Source: CBFGTJ01 sp965651815
GTDB lineage: Bacteria; Actinomycetota; Acidimicrobiia; Acidimicrobiales; Microtrichaceae
Assembly: GCA_965651815.1 (NCBI GenBank)
Contig: CBFGTJ010000005.1
Coordinates: 1 to 42,692, forward strand
Length of the DNA: 42,692 nt
Direction of reading: 5' to 3'
Both the position numbers and the translations under genes were made by a program. The notes beneath the pieces were generated by a model. That model worked only from the letters and a program-made list of their open reading frames with translations, did not search any database and was not told the origin of the DNA. Each line of letters begins with the position of its first letter. Position 1 is the stretch's first letter. Below are positions 32,537 through 39,746 of this stretch, in pieces.

Positions 32537-32604
32537 CTGGCGTGGCGGGGGACGCCGCGCCGCCTGCACGGCACTCGCACCCACCGAAGGCGGATCGCTG
32601 GACG

Positions 32605-33750
32605 ATGGACCTCTCCCTCACCGAAGACGAACAGGATCTGTCCGACCTCTGCAGGGACTTCGCCCAGCGCGAGATCGCGGTGCGTGCGCCGGCCGCGTGG
32701 GAGCGGGCCGAGTGCCCGACCGACCTGCTGCGCGAGATGGGTGGTCTCGGCCTGCTCGGCATGCTCGTGCCGGAGCGCTGGGGTGGCATCGGCATGTCGA
32801 CGGTGGGGTTCGTCGCGGCGCTCGAGCAGCTCGGGCAGGCGGACCAGTCCGTCGCCGCCGCGTTCCAGGCGCACGTCACGATCGGCTCGATCCCGCTCCT
32901 GCTGTTCGGCTCCGACGACCAGCGCGAGCGCTGGCTCCGACCGCTCGCAGAGGGGCGCGCCCTCGGCGCGTTCGGGCTGACGGAGCCCGACGCGGGCTCC
33001 GACGCCCGCGGCATCTCGACCCGCGCCGAGCGCTGCGACGGCGGGTGGGTGATCAACGGGCGGAAGTCGTTCATCTCGAACGCGGGCACCGACATGTCGC
33101 TCGGAGTGACCGTCCTCGCGCGCACCGGCTCCGGCGAGCGGGGACCGCGGTTCGGCAGCTTCATGGTCGAGCGGGGCACGCCCGGGTTCACGATGGGCCC
33201 GAAGATGCCCGGCATCGGCTGGCGTGGGCTCGACACCCGCGAGCTGTACTTCGACGACGTGTTCGTCCCCGACGACCACCTCGTCGGGGACCCGGAGCTC
33301 GGCCTGGGCCAGTTCCTCCAGGCGCTCGAGGTCGGCCGCATCTCGATCGCCGCGCTCTCGCTCAGCCTCACCCGGGCGGTGCTCGACCTGTCCCTGGCCT
33401 ACGCGACCGAGCGGCAGCAGTTCGGCCAGCCCATCTCGCGGTTCCAGGCGATCCAGTTCAAGCTCGCCGACATCGCCACCGAGCTGGAGGCGGCCCGGTG
33501 GCTGACCTACCGGGCGGCCTGGCTGCGCGACACGGGCCAGCCCTTCCGCAAGGAGGCGGCGATGGCCAAGCTCAAGGCGAGCCGGGTCGCGGCCTGGGCC
33601 GCGTCGGAGGCGGTCCAGGTCCACGGCGGGATCGGCTACATGCTCGACTCGCCGGTCGCGCGCTTCTACTGCGACTCGAAGGTGCTGGAGATCGGCGAGG
33701 GCACCAACGAGATCCAGCACCTGGTCATCGCCCGCGAGCTGGGTTGCTGA
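32605..33750 (+). CDS. Acyl-CoA dehydrogenase
   Basis: 381 residues from ATG 32605, where family similarity begins (MDLSLTEDEQDLSDLCRDFA). LTEPDAGSDARGIST, RQQFGQPISRFQAIQFKLAD, VHGGIGYMLDSPVARFY and GEGTNEIQHLVIARELG are all present, making it a canonical homomeric-type dehydrogenase like the one at 7638. A GTG at 32542 is in frame and directly after a -10 box, so a longer N terminus is possible, but those 21 residues do not look like the family. The gene is transcribed alone and ends 22 bp before a convergent SDR. Confidence 0.92.
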   Translation: MDLSLTEDEQDLSDLCRDFAQREIAVRAPAAWERAECPTDLLREMGGLGLLGMLVPERWGGIGMSTVGFVAALEQLGQADQSVAAAFQAHVTIGSIPLLLFGSDDQRERWLRPLAEGRALGAFGLTEPDAGSDARGISTRAERCDGGWVINGRKSFISNAGTDMSLGVTVLARTGSGERGPRFGSFMVERGTPGFTMGPKMPGIGWRGLDTRELYFDDVFVPDDHLVGDPELGLGQFLQALEVGRISIAALSLSLTRAVLDLSLAYATERQQFGQPISRFQAIQFKLADIATELEAARWLTYRAAWLRDTGQPFRKEAAMAKLKASRVAAWAASEAVQVHGGIGYMLDSPVARFYCDSKVLEIGEGTNEIQHLVIARELGC

Positions 33751-33772
33751 GCCCCGGGTGGCCGAGCGAGGG

Positions 33773-34519
33773 TCAGGGCGCCGCGTAGCCCCCGTCGACG
33801 ACGAGCGCCGCGCCGGTCGTCCATGCGGAGCCCTCCCCCGCCAGGTACGAGTAGGCGCCGACGACGTCGTCCGCGGTGCCGAGGCCGAGCGGGTGCCGCG
33901 CGGCGATGTGGTCGAGCGCCTCCGGCGGCAGGTCGTCGTGGATCGCCGAGCGGAACGTGCCGGGGCAGACGCAGTTCACCCTGATCCGGTCGCGGGCGTA
34001 CTCGAGCGCCGCGACCTTCGCGAGGTGGACGACCCCGGCCTTCGTGACGCAGTAGGGCGCGGCGTGGCTCCACGCGGTCAGGCCGGACACCGACGCGGTG
34101 AGCACGATCGACCCGCCGCCCTGCGGGCGCATGACGCCGACCGCCGCGCGCACCGCGTTGACCGAGCCCATCACGTTGGTCCGGAACGCCCGCTCCCAGT
34201 CCTCGGTGGACAGGTGGTGGATCCGGCCGTTCGGCGAGAGCACCCCGGCGTTGCTGATGAGCACGTCGAGGCGACCGAAGCGCTCCACCGCATGGTCGAC
34301 GACGGCCTCGACCTGCTCCAGCTCACCGACGTCCGCGAGCACCGTCTCGACGCCACCCGTCGGCTCGCTCACCGCCGCCACGGTGCGCTCGAGCGCTTCC
34401 CCGCGCAGGTCGCTCAACACGACGTCGGTGCTCGGCTCCGACGCCAACCGCGCCGAGATGGCCGACCCGAGCGCCCCTCCGGCACCGAGGATCGCCACCA
34501 CGCGTCGCTGCTCCCCCAT
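33773..34519 (-). CDS. Short-chain dehydrogenase/reductase
   Basis: 248 residues from ATG 34519 (GAGGGG five bases upstream; GTG 34525 is an alternative). The cofactor motif is LGAGGALG (11-18), replacing TGxxxGIG. SNAG is present (LISNAGVLS), and the catalytic pair is in APYCVTKAG at about residues 155-160. It differs from the other four SDRs and stands alone on its strand, divergent from the C-C bond hydrolase at 34598. A redox step near the ring-cleavage pathway is plausible. Confidence 0.88.
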   Translation of the reverse strand: MGEQRRVVAILGAGGALGSAISARLASEPSTDVVLSDLRGEALERTVAAVSEPTGGVETVLADVGELEQVEAVVDHAVERFGRLDVLISNAGVLSPNGRIHHLSTEDWERAFRTNVMGSVNAVRAAVGVMRPQGGGSIVLTASVSGLTAWSHAAPYCVTKAGVVHLAKVAALEYARDRIRVNCVCPGTFRSAIHDDLPPEALDHIAARHPLGLGTADDVVGAYSYLAGEGSAWTTGAALVVDGGYAAP

Positions 34520-34573
34520 CTCCACCCCTCGCCCGAGCCGGGCCGTCCGGCGCGGCTGCTGCTTGGCGGGCCC

Positions 34574-34591
34574 ACCCTACCGGAATAGGTT
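34574..34591. promoter_or_regulatory. Back-to-back -10 elements between SDR and hydrolase
   Basis: ACCCTA (34574-34579; TAGGGT on the minus strand) and TAGGTT (34586-34591, plus strand) flank CCGGAA in an imperfect dyad. The plus-strand box ends 6 nt before an ATC codon at 34598 that opens the hydrolase frame. Confidence 0.45.
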
Positions 34592-34597
34592 GGACTG

Positions 34598-35455
34598 ATC
34601 GGTACACGGGGGGACCTCACCTACGAGGGCACGAGCCGCACCGTCGACACCCCGGCGGGCGAGCTGCACTACCACGAGGCGGGCGACGGCCCGCCCCTGC
34701 TCCTGCTGCACGGCTCCGGGCCGGGCGTCAGCGCCTGGGCCAACTTCGGGGCGAACCTCGGCGCGTTCGCCGAGCACTTCCGCAGCATCGCCCTCGACTT
34801 CCCCGGCTTCGGCACGAGCCACCCCTGCGACGAGAGCCCACTGGCGGCCGCGCCCCGCGCGGTGACCGACCTGCTGGACGCGCTCGACCTCCCCGAGGTC
34901 GCGATCGTGGGCAACTCGATGGGCGGCAACGTCGCGGCGCGGGTCGCCGCGTCGGAGCCGGAGCGGGTGCGCCGCCTCGTCACCATCGGCGGCGTCGGGA
35001 CCGCGCTGTTCAGCCCCAGCCCACCCGAGGGCGTGAAGCTGCTCGTGCAGTTCGTCGAGGACCCGACCCGGGAGCGGCTGGTCGCCTGGATGGAGGCGAT
35101 GGTCTTCGACCCGTCGATCCTCACCGACGAGCTCGTCGAGCTCCGCTGGAAGACCGCGCAGGACCCCGCGGCGCTCGAGGACGTCCGCCGCATGTTCAAC
35201 CCCACCACGCTGGCGGCGATGCGGCGGGCGCCGCTGGGCGCACCGGACCAGGTGGCGGTCCTCGCGAGGATCAAGGCGCCGACGCTGGTGACCTGGGGCC
35301 GCGACGACCGGGTCACCCCGCTCGACAACGTGCTGGTCCCGATGCGCGTCATCCGCAACTGCGAGGTGCACGTGTTCCCCGACTGCGGGCACTGGGCGAT
35401 GCTCGAGCGCAAGGACGAGTTCGAGCGCGTCGTGCTCGAGTTCCTGCGGCGCTGA
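34598..35455 (+). CDS. hsaD: Alpha/beta hydrolase, meta-cleavage product C-C hydrolase (HsaD/BphD-like)
   Basis: About 285 residues. LLHGSGPGVSAWANF is the signature of meta-cleavage product hydrolases; the nucleophile is Ser107 in GNSMGG, the acid lies in WGRDDRVTP, and the His is in DCGHWAMLERKDEF. It should hydrolyse the C-C bond of a ring-opened vinylogous 1,5-diketone made by the extradiol dioxygenase at 39743. The start is unusual: after the in-frame TAG at 34586 there is no ATG, GTG or TTG before the conserved N terminus. ATC 34598 lies 6 nt after a -10 box, and CTG 34595 is the other option. The first standard codon, GTG 34862, would delete the oxyanion-hole motif. Confidence 0.85.
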   Translation: MGTRGDLTYEGTSRTVDTPAGELHYHEAGDGPPLLLLHGSGPGVSAWANFGANLGAFAEHFRSIALDFPGFGTSHPCDESPLAAAPRAVTDLLDALDLPEVAIVGNSMGGNVAARVAASEPERVRRLVTIGGVGTALFSPSPPEGVKLLVQFVEDPTRERLVAWMEAMVFDPSILTDELVELRWKTAQDPAALEDVRRMFNPTTLAAMRRAPLGAPDQVAVLARIKAPTLVTWGRDDRVTPLDNVLVPMRVIRNCEVHVFPDCGHWAMLERKDEFERVVLEFLRR

Positions 35456-35459
35456 ACGG

Positions 35460-36002
35460 CTACTCCGCTGGCGGCGGAGCGACCTCGAGCGGGCGGCGGT
35501 AGGACACGTCGCCGCGGTCGCGCCGCGGCTGCAGGTCGCCCTGCCCGCGTGGAGCGCCGCCCTCGAGCCTCCCCTCCCACTCCATGACGACGACCCGGCG
35601 GGCGATGCGCCACCCGCCCCCGCGCCGCTCGAGGCGGTCGACGTACCGTCCGCCGCTCAGGAGGAGGCGCCCGTCGTCGCGCCGCAGCACGCACAGGTAG
35701 TAGCTCTCGGCGTGCGCGTCGTCCCCGTCGAGCTCGACGCTGGTGTTGGTGACGTAGCGCTGGTAGCCGGGGAACGGCCGGTGCGCCGCCCCGAGGAACT
35801 CGACCAGTCCGTCGAGCCCGCCGGCATACGGCCCGTGCCGTTCGACGGCGTCGTCGTGGTACGCGGAGCGGAGCAGCTCCTCGTCACCCCGGTCGACGCC
35901 CCGGGCGTACCGGTGGACGCAGTCGACGATCGCCTGGCGGTCCAGCAGGCCGCGCAGCGCCGCGACCTCGGCCTCGTCCAGCCCGTCGCCGCCGTGCCCC
36001 AT
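35460..36002 (-). CDS. SnoaL-like (NTF2-fold) protein
   Basis: 180 residues from ATG 36002. RQAIVDCVHRYARGVDRGDEEL, SAYHDDAVERHGP and the C-terminal GGRYVDRLERRGGGWRIARR are SnoaL_4-type blocks: a cone fold used for hydration, isomerisation or as a ring-hydroxylase small subunit. The last 30 residues are charged and probably disordered. It is divergent from the Rieske oxygenase and convergent with the C-C hydrolase, with only 4 bp between stops. A role on the same ring substrate is inferred from position; a true dioxygenase beta subunit is less likely from sequence. Confidence 0.82.
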   Translation of the reverse strand: MGHGGDGLDEAEVAALRGLLDRQAIVDCVHRYARGVDRGDEELLRSAYHDDAVERHGPYAGGLDGLVEFLGAAHRPFPGYQRYVTNTSVELDGDDAHAESYYLCVLRRDDGRLLLSGGRYVDRLERRGGGWRIARRVVVMEWEGRLEGGAPRGQGDLQPRRDRGDVSYRRPLEVAPPPAE

Positions 36003-36066
36003 GGCGGCAGCGTACGTGCGGCCGGGGTCCGGGCCAGGCGGACATCCCGGCGGGTGAGACGAACGG

Positions 36067-36103
36067 TTGACCCCCGAGGGGGCCCTCGGTAGCTAGGTAG
36101 TCG
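36067..36103 (+). promoter_or_regulatory. Rieske oxygenase promoter with operator filling the spacer
   Basis: TTGACC (36067-36072), a 17-bp spacer, TAGCTA (36090-36095), then 7 nt to GTG 36103: a near-consensus housekeeping promoter with a leaderless start. Within the spacer CCGAGGG (36074-36080), GG, CCCTCGG (36083-36089) is a perfect inverted repeat reaching the -10, an ideal place for a regulator. Confidence 0.6.
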
Positions 36104-37533
36104 TGACCGACGCGGCGATCCGACAGGCGACACCGAGCTTCGACGGCGACGTGGATCCGGAACGTGTCCCCGAGCGCTACCGCTTGGGGCCTGCGTTCGT
36201 CCCGAAGGGCCGCTACCTCGACGTCGACTACCTCCGGCTCGAGCTCGAGCTGCTGTTCCCCCGCACGTGGCTCATGGCGTGCCGGCTCGAGGAGCTCCCC
36301 AGCATCGGCAACTACGTCGAGTACCGCATCGGCGACCGGTCGGTGCTGATCGTCCGCGAGTCGAAGGACTCGATCCGGGCCTACCACAACGCCTGCCGCC
36401 ACCGGGGCACCCGCCTCGCCGAGGGTCGGGGCCGGGTGGGTTCGATCATCTGCCCGTTCCACGGGTGGCGCTGGAACCTCGACGGCTCGATCCGCCTGGT
36501 GCTCGACCCCGAGGAGTTCCTGCCCCGCTCCGAGGAGGACCTCGGGCTCCAGCCGGTGCGCTGCGAGGAGTGGGCCGGGTTCGTGTTCATCAACATGGAC
36601 CCCGACGCGCCGCCCCTGCTCGAGTACCTCGACCCGGTCCCCGAGGTCGTCGCGCCGTTCCAGCTGCAGAACATGCGGATCCGCTGGTTCAAGGGCACGA
36701 TCGTCCCCTGCAACTGGAAGACCGTGCTCGACGGGTTCCTCGAGGGCTACCACATCCCCGGCACGCACCCGCAGCTCAACCGGCCCGACCGCGACAACCT
36801 CAACCCGGCGACGATGAAGGAGATCGAGACGCTCCGCAGCTGGTCGCCGACCTCCGTCTACGAGCGCCACTCGATGTACCAGAGCCTCGGGGTGAAGCAG
36901 CGCCAGAAGAGCCGGCTCGACAAGGACCCGGCGCGCCGGCCCGGGGTCGGTGGCTCGGATCCGCGCGAGGGCATCGCGGGGGCGGTCGAGTACATCTACC
37001 AGGAGCTTCGGGGGCTGGAGACCGAGCGCAGCGTCCGTGCCGCCGAGCTGCTCCGGAGCTCCGAGGTGCCCGAGGGCATGAGCGCCGGCGAGTACCACCT
37101 GCAGCTCTACCGGCAGCTCGCCATCGAGGACGGCCTCGACTGGCCCGAGATCACCCCGGAGCAGTGGGCCCGGGCGGGCACCGCGTGGCACGTGTTCCCG
37201 AACATGATCGTCCTGCCGAACCAGGGCTCGTCGCTGGTCTACCGGTCCCGGCCCAACGGGCTCGACCCCGACAGCGCGATCTTCGAGGTGATGTGCCTCG
37301 AGCAGATCCCGGTCGCCCGGTACGGCGACAAGTGGGAGGTCACCCCGGAGTTCCACGAGGACTACCGCGACGGCGACCTGGGCCGGATCCTCACCCAGGA
37401 CCTGGACAACACCGAGCACATCACCGTCGGCATGCACTCGCCGAGCTTCGACGGCCTCCGGCTGAGCACCGAGCAGGAGATGACGATCTACAACCACCAC
37501 CGCGTCGCCGACCGCTATCTGTGGGGGACGTGA
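36103..37533 (+). CDS. Rieske non-haem iron ring-hydroxylating oxygenase, alpha subunit
   Basis: 476 residues. The Rieske cluster ligands are Cys98/His100 and Cys117/His120 (CxH-X16-CxxH). The mononuclear iron motif is EGYHIPGTHP, with His217 and His222; Glu214 occupies the position of the bridging Asp of naphthalene dioxygenase, as in some mono-oxygenases and demethylases. It is longer than KshA (about 380), so it is not an obvious ketosteroid hydroxylase. No ferredoxin reductase or beta subunit is encoded alongside. It starts a GTGA-coupled pair with a VOC-fold protein, and probably hydroxylates a ring before meta-cleavage. Confidence 0.9.
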   Translation: MTDAAIRQATPSFDGDVDPERVPERYRLGPAFVPKGRYLDVDYLRLELELLFPRTWLMACRLEELPSIGNYVEYRIGDRSVLIVRESKDSIRAYHNACRHRGTRLAEGRGRVGSIICPFHGWRWNLDGSIRLVLDPEEFLPRSEEDLGLQPVRCEEWAGFVFINMDPDAPPLLEYLDPVPEVVAPFQLQNMRIRWFKGTIVPCNWKTVLDGFLEGYHIPGTHPQLNRPDRDNLNPATMKEIETLRSWSPTSVYERHSMYQSLGVKQRQKSRLDKDPARRPGVGGSDPREGIAGAVEYIYQELRGLETERSVRAAELLRSSEVPEGMSAGEYHLQLYRQLAIEDGLDWPEITPEQWARAGTAWHVFPNMIVLPNQGSSLVYRSRPNGLDPDSAIFEVMCLEQIPVARYGDKWEVTPEFHEDYRDGDLGRILTQDLDNTEHITVGMHSPSFDGLRLSTEQEMTIYNHHRVADRYLWGT

Positions 37534-38054
37534 CCACGCCCCCACTCCGCTCGCTGAGCGACCTGCTCCGCGACGTCATCCAGCTCGCGTACGTCACCGA
37601 TGACCTCGACGCGGGCGTCGAGTGGCTCCAGTCGACGCTCGGGACCAGCCGCTGCCACACCATGTACGCCTCCTCGCTCGGCGGGACCGTCGTCGTCGAC
37701 GGGCAGCCGGCCGAGGAGTGGGTGATCGACGCGGCGCTCGTCAACGCCGGGCCGACCAACATCGAGCTCATCCGCCCCGTCAGCGGCGCGGTCGACCTGT
37801 ACCGGAGCGCGATCCGCCCCGGGGCGCCCGCGACGTTCCACCACCTGGGCGTGCGGGTCGGCGACCTCGACGAGGCGACCCGCCTGCTGCACGCACACGG
37901 CCGCGACTGGGCACAGCACGGTGCCACCGAGGGCGCGGTGCGCTTCGGCTACCTCGACCTGACCGCCGAGCTGGGCCACCACATCGAGGTGATGGAGCTC
38001 GGACCGGGCATGCAACGGCTCCTCGCCGCGCTGGAGGCCCGCTCGAACCGATGA
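37530..38054 (+). CDS. VOC/glyoxalase-fold protein
   Basis: 174 residues from GTG 37530, which overlaps the Rieske stop in GTGA. VIQLAYVTDDLDAGVEWLQS begins a vicinal-oxygen-chelate repeat; IELIRPVSG and HHLGVRVGDLDEATRLL follow, with HHIEVMELG near the end. Possible metal ligands are the His of FHHLGV and the Glu of IEVMEL. The family includes glyoxalase I, methylmalonyl-CoA epimerase and small extradiol dioxygenases; the sequence does not decide among them. Coupling to the Rieske oxygenase suggests action on its product. Confidence 0.83.
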   Translation: MTTPPLRSLSDLLRDVIQLAYVTDDLDAGVEWLQSTLGTSRCHTMYASSLGGTVVVDGQPAEEWVIDAALVNAGPTNIELIRPVSGAVDLYRSAIRPGAPATFHHLGVRVGDLDEATRLLHAHGRDWAQHGATEGAVRFGYLDLTAELGHHIEVMELGPGMQRLLAALEARSNR

Positions 38055-38072
38055 GCGGGACGCAGGGTCCGG

Positions 38073-38121
38073 GAACGCTGTTCTGATCGTTACAGAACCG
38101 CGTTCTCCACCGTGGTACGCT
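38073..38121 (+). promoter_or_regulatory. Promoter of the IclR gene with two GAAC-N3-GTTC sites
   Basis: GAAC-GCT-GTTC (38073-38083) and GAAC-CGC-GTTC (38095-38105) are 22 bp apart; the second is followed by TCCAC and TACGCT (38116-38121), the same order as at 22318-22344. GGGGGG precedes ATG 38149. Autoregulation by the IclR protein is likely by position, though not shown. Confidence 0.5.
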
Positions 38122-38148
38122 CGGGCTCCTACTCCAGGGGGGCTGAGA

Positions 38149-38973
38149 ATGGAGACGAACGTTCGGACTCGTACCTTCGAGCCGGCCGGGGGGCAGGCCC
38201 CGGACCGCAAGGACGACTGCGCCGACGGCGGGCGGAGCCTGGTCGGCAGGATCGCGGCGATCATGGACTCGTTCGACCAGCAGGACCCCGTCCTGTCGCT
38301 GGTCGAGCTGAGCCGCCGTTCGGGCCTGCCCAAGTCCACCGCGCACCGCCTCGCGGAGCAGCTGCGGGCGATGGGCTGGCTGGAGCGCTGCCACAGCGGC
38401 TACCGGGTCGGCATGCGGCTGTTCGAGCTCGGCGGCCTCGCCGCCAAGCAGGCGCAGCTGCGCGACCCCGCCCTGCCCCACCTGCACGCGCTCGCCGGCC
38501 AGACCGGCCTGGCGGTGCAGCTCGCGGTGCTCGACAGCGACGAGGTCGTCTACCTCGACCGGGTCACCGTCGGCAGCTACCGGCTCCCGACCCGCCAGGG
38601 CGGCCGGATGCCCGCGTACTGCACGGGCCTCGGCAAGGCGATGCTCGCGTTCGACGACGCCGCCGCCCAGCGGGTGGCCGAATCCGAGCTGCCCGCGCGC
38701 ACCGCGCACACGATCGACTCACCGGCGAGCCTGCGTGCGGAGCTGGAGCGGGTCCGCTCCACGGGCGTCGCGTTCGACCGGCAGGAGTCCTACGACGGGC
38801 TGGGCTGCGTGGCGGCCCCCATCCGCAACTCCGGCCGGGCGATCGGCGCGGTCTCGGTCACCGGGCCGATCAACCGGATCGACTGGGACTCGTTGTCGAC
38901 CGCGGTCCGCGTCACCGCGACGCGCATCTGGAACGACCGGTTCCCGCCCAGCCCGGCTCACGCCTCGAACTGA
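38149..38973 (+). CDS. IclR-family transcriptional regulator
   Basis: 274 residues. A charged leader of about 30 residues precedes the winged helix-turn-helix (LSLVELSRRSGLPKSTAHRL, then EQLRAMGWLER), and the C-terminal effector domain runs from about residue 110 with VYLDRVTVGSYRLPTRQGGR and YCTGLGKAMLAF. IclR proteins in aromatic and steroid catabolism bind ring-derived acids. Two GAAC-N3-GTTC sites lie in its own promoter, and related sites occur before the P450 at 22354 and the SDR at 12380, so it may be the pathway's local regulator. Its end overlaps the convergent hydratase gene by 16 bp. Confidence 0.9.
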   Translation: METNVRTRTFEPAGGQAPDRKDDCADGGRSLVGRIAAIMDSFDQQDPVLSLVELSRRSGLPKSTAHRLAEQLRAMGWLERCHSGYRVGMRLFELGGLAAKQAQLRDPALPHLHALAGQTGLAVQLAVLDSDEVVYLDRVTVGSYRLPTRQGGRMPAYCTGLGKAMLAFDDAAAQRVAESELPARTAHTIDSPASLRAELERVRSTGVAFDRQESYDGLGCVAAPIRNSGRAIGAVSVTGPINRIDWDSLSTAVRVTATRIWNDRFPPSPAHASN

Positions 38974-39746
38974 GCGCGCACCGAGCCGAGCCCACGGAAG
39001 CGGGCCTCGTAGGTCCGGCCCGGCTCGACGGGTGCGAGCGGGCCGAGCGAGCCCGACAGGATCACCTCGCCGGCCTGCAGCGGCGCACCCCGCTCCGCGA
39101 CCGCGTTGGCCAGCCAGACCACCGCGTTGACCGGGTGGCCGAGGCACGCCGCCCCGGTGCCGGAGCTCACCCGCTCGCCCTCGCAGGCGAGCTCCATCTC
39201 CAGGTCCCGGAGGTCGTGCACGTCGGTGAGCCGCCGGGGGGAGCCGCCGAGCACGAACAACCCGGACGAGGCGTTGTCCGCGACGGTGTCGAGGATCGAG
39301 ATGTCCCAGTCGCGGATGCGGCTGTCGACGACCTCGATGGCGGCGACGACGAACTCGGTGGCCCGCAGCACGTCGCTCGCGACGACCGGCCGGTCCGGGA
39401 GGTCGCGGCCGAGGACGAACGCGACCTCGGCCTCGACCCGCGGCTGCAGCAGCCGGCCCCACGGGATGGGATCGGAGTCGCCGTAGGCCATGTCGGCGAG
39501 CAGCACCCCGAAGTCCGGGGTGTCGACGCCCATCTGCCGCTGCACCGCCGGCGAGGTGAGCCCGATCTTGCGACCGACCCTGCGGATGCCGGCGCGGCTC
39601 GTCTCGACGACGCGCTGTGCGATCAGGTACCCGTCGTCGATCGTGCCCTCGGGCAGCAGCCCGCGCACGGGCTCGCACGGGGTGCGGCTGGCTGCCGCCT
39701 CGACGAGTCGCCGGGCGGCCTCCTCGTGGGCGTCGGTGAGCGTCAT
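38958..39746 (-). CDS. hsaE: 2-hydroxypenta-2,4-dienoate-type hydratase (HsaE/MhpD-like)
   Basis: 262 residues from ATG 39746, overlapping the dioxygenase stop in ATGA. GRKIGLTSPAVQRQMGVDTP and EAEVAFVLGRDLP (the Glu metal ligands of the fumarylacetoacetase-like fold) are diagnostic of 2-keto-4-pentenoate hydratases, along with HPVNAVVWLANAVAERG. It should add water to the 2-hydroxydienoate released by the C-C hydrolase, giving a 4-hydroxy-2-oxo acid for the aldolase at 41605. Size matches the family (about 260). The symbol follows steroid-pathway usage and rests on context. Confidence 0.88.
   Translation of the reverse strand: MTLTDAHEEAARRLVEAAASRTPCEPVRGLLPEGTIDDGYLIAQRVVETSRAGIRRVGRKIGLTSPAVQRQMGVDTPDFGVLLADMAYGDSDPIPWGRLLQPRVEAEVAFVLGRDLPDRPVVASDVLRATEFVVAAIEVVDSRIRDWDISILDTVADNASSGLFVLGGSPRRLTDVHDLRDLEMELACEGERVSSGTGAACLGHPVNAVVWLANAVAERGAPLQAGEVILSGSLGPLAPVEPGRTYEARFRGLGSVRAQFEA

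Noticed and set aside
35460..36002. SnoaL-like protein as the beta subunit of the Rieske oxygenase
   Set aside because: It shares the general fold and size, but the visible blocks are those of SnoaL_4 proteins, and it is on the opposite strand with its own start rather than co-transcribed with the alpha subunit.
36103..37533. Calling the Rieske oxygenase KshA
   Set aside because: It is about 95 residues longer than KshA and no KshB-type reductase is present. A general ring-hydroxylating alpha-subunit call is all the sequence supports.
38094..38106. A KstR-type operator in the IclR promoter
   Set aside because: KstR sites, as I recall them, have AAC-N2-GTT. Here the centre is three bases (AAC-CGC-GTT), and the same three-base form recurs at 22318 and 38073, so it is a different element. 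I also saw no CAAG-N2-CTTG KstR2-like site at the promoters.
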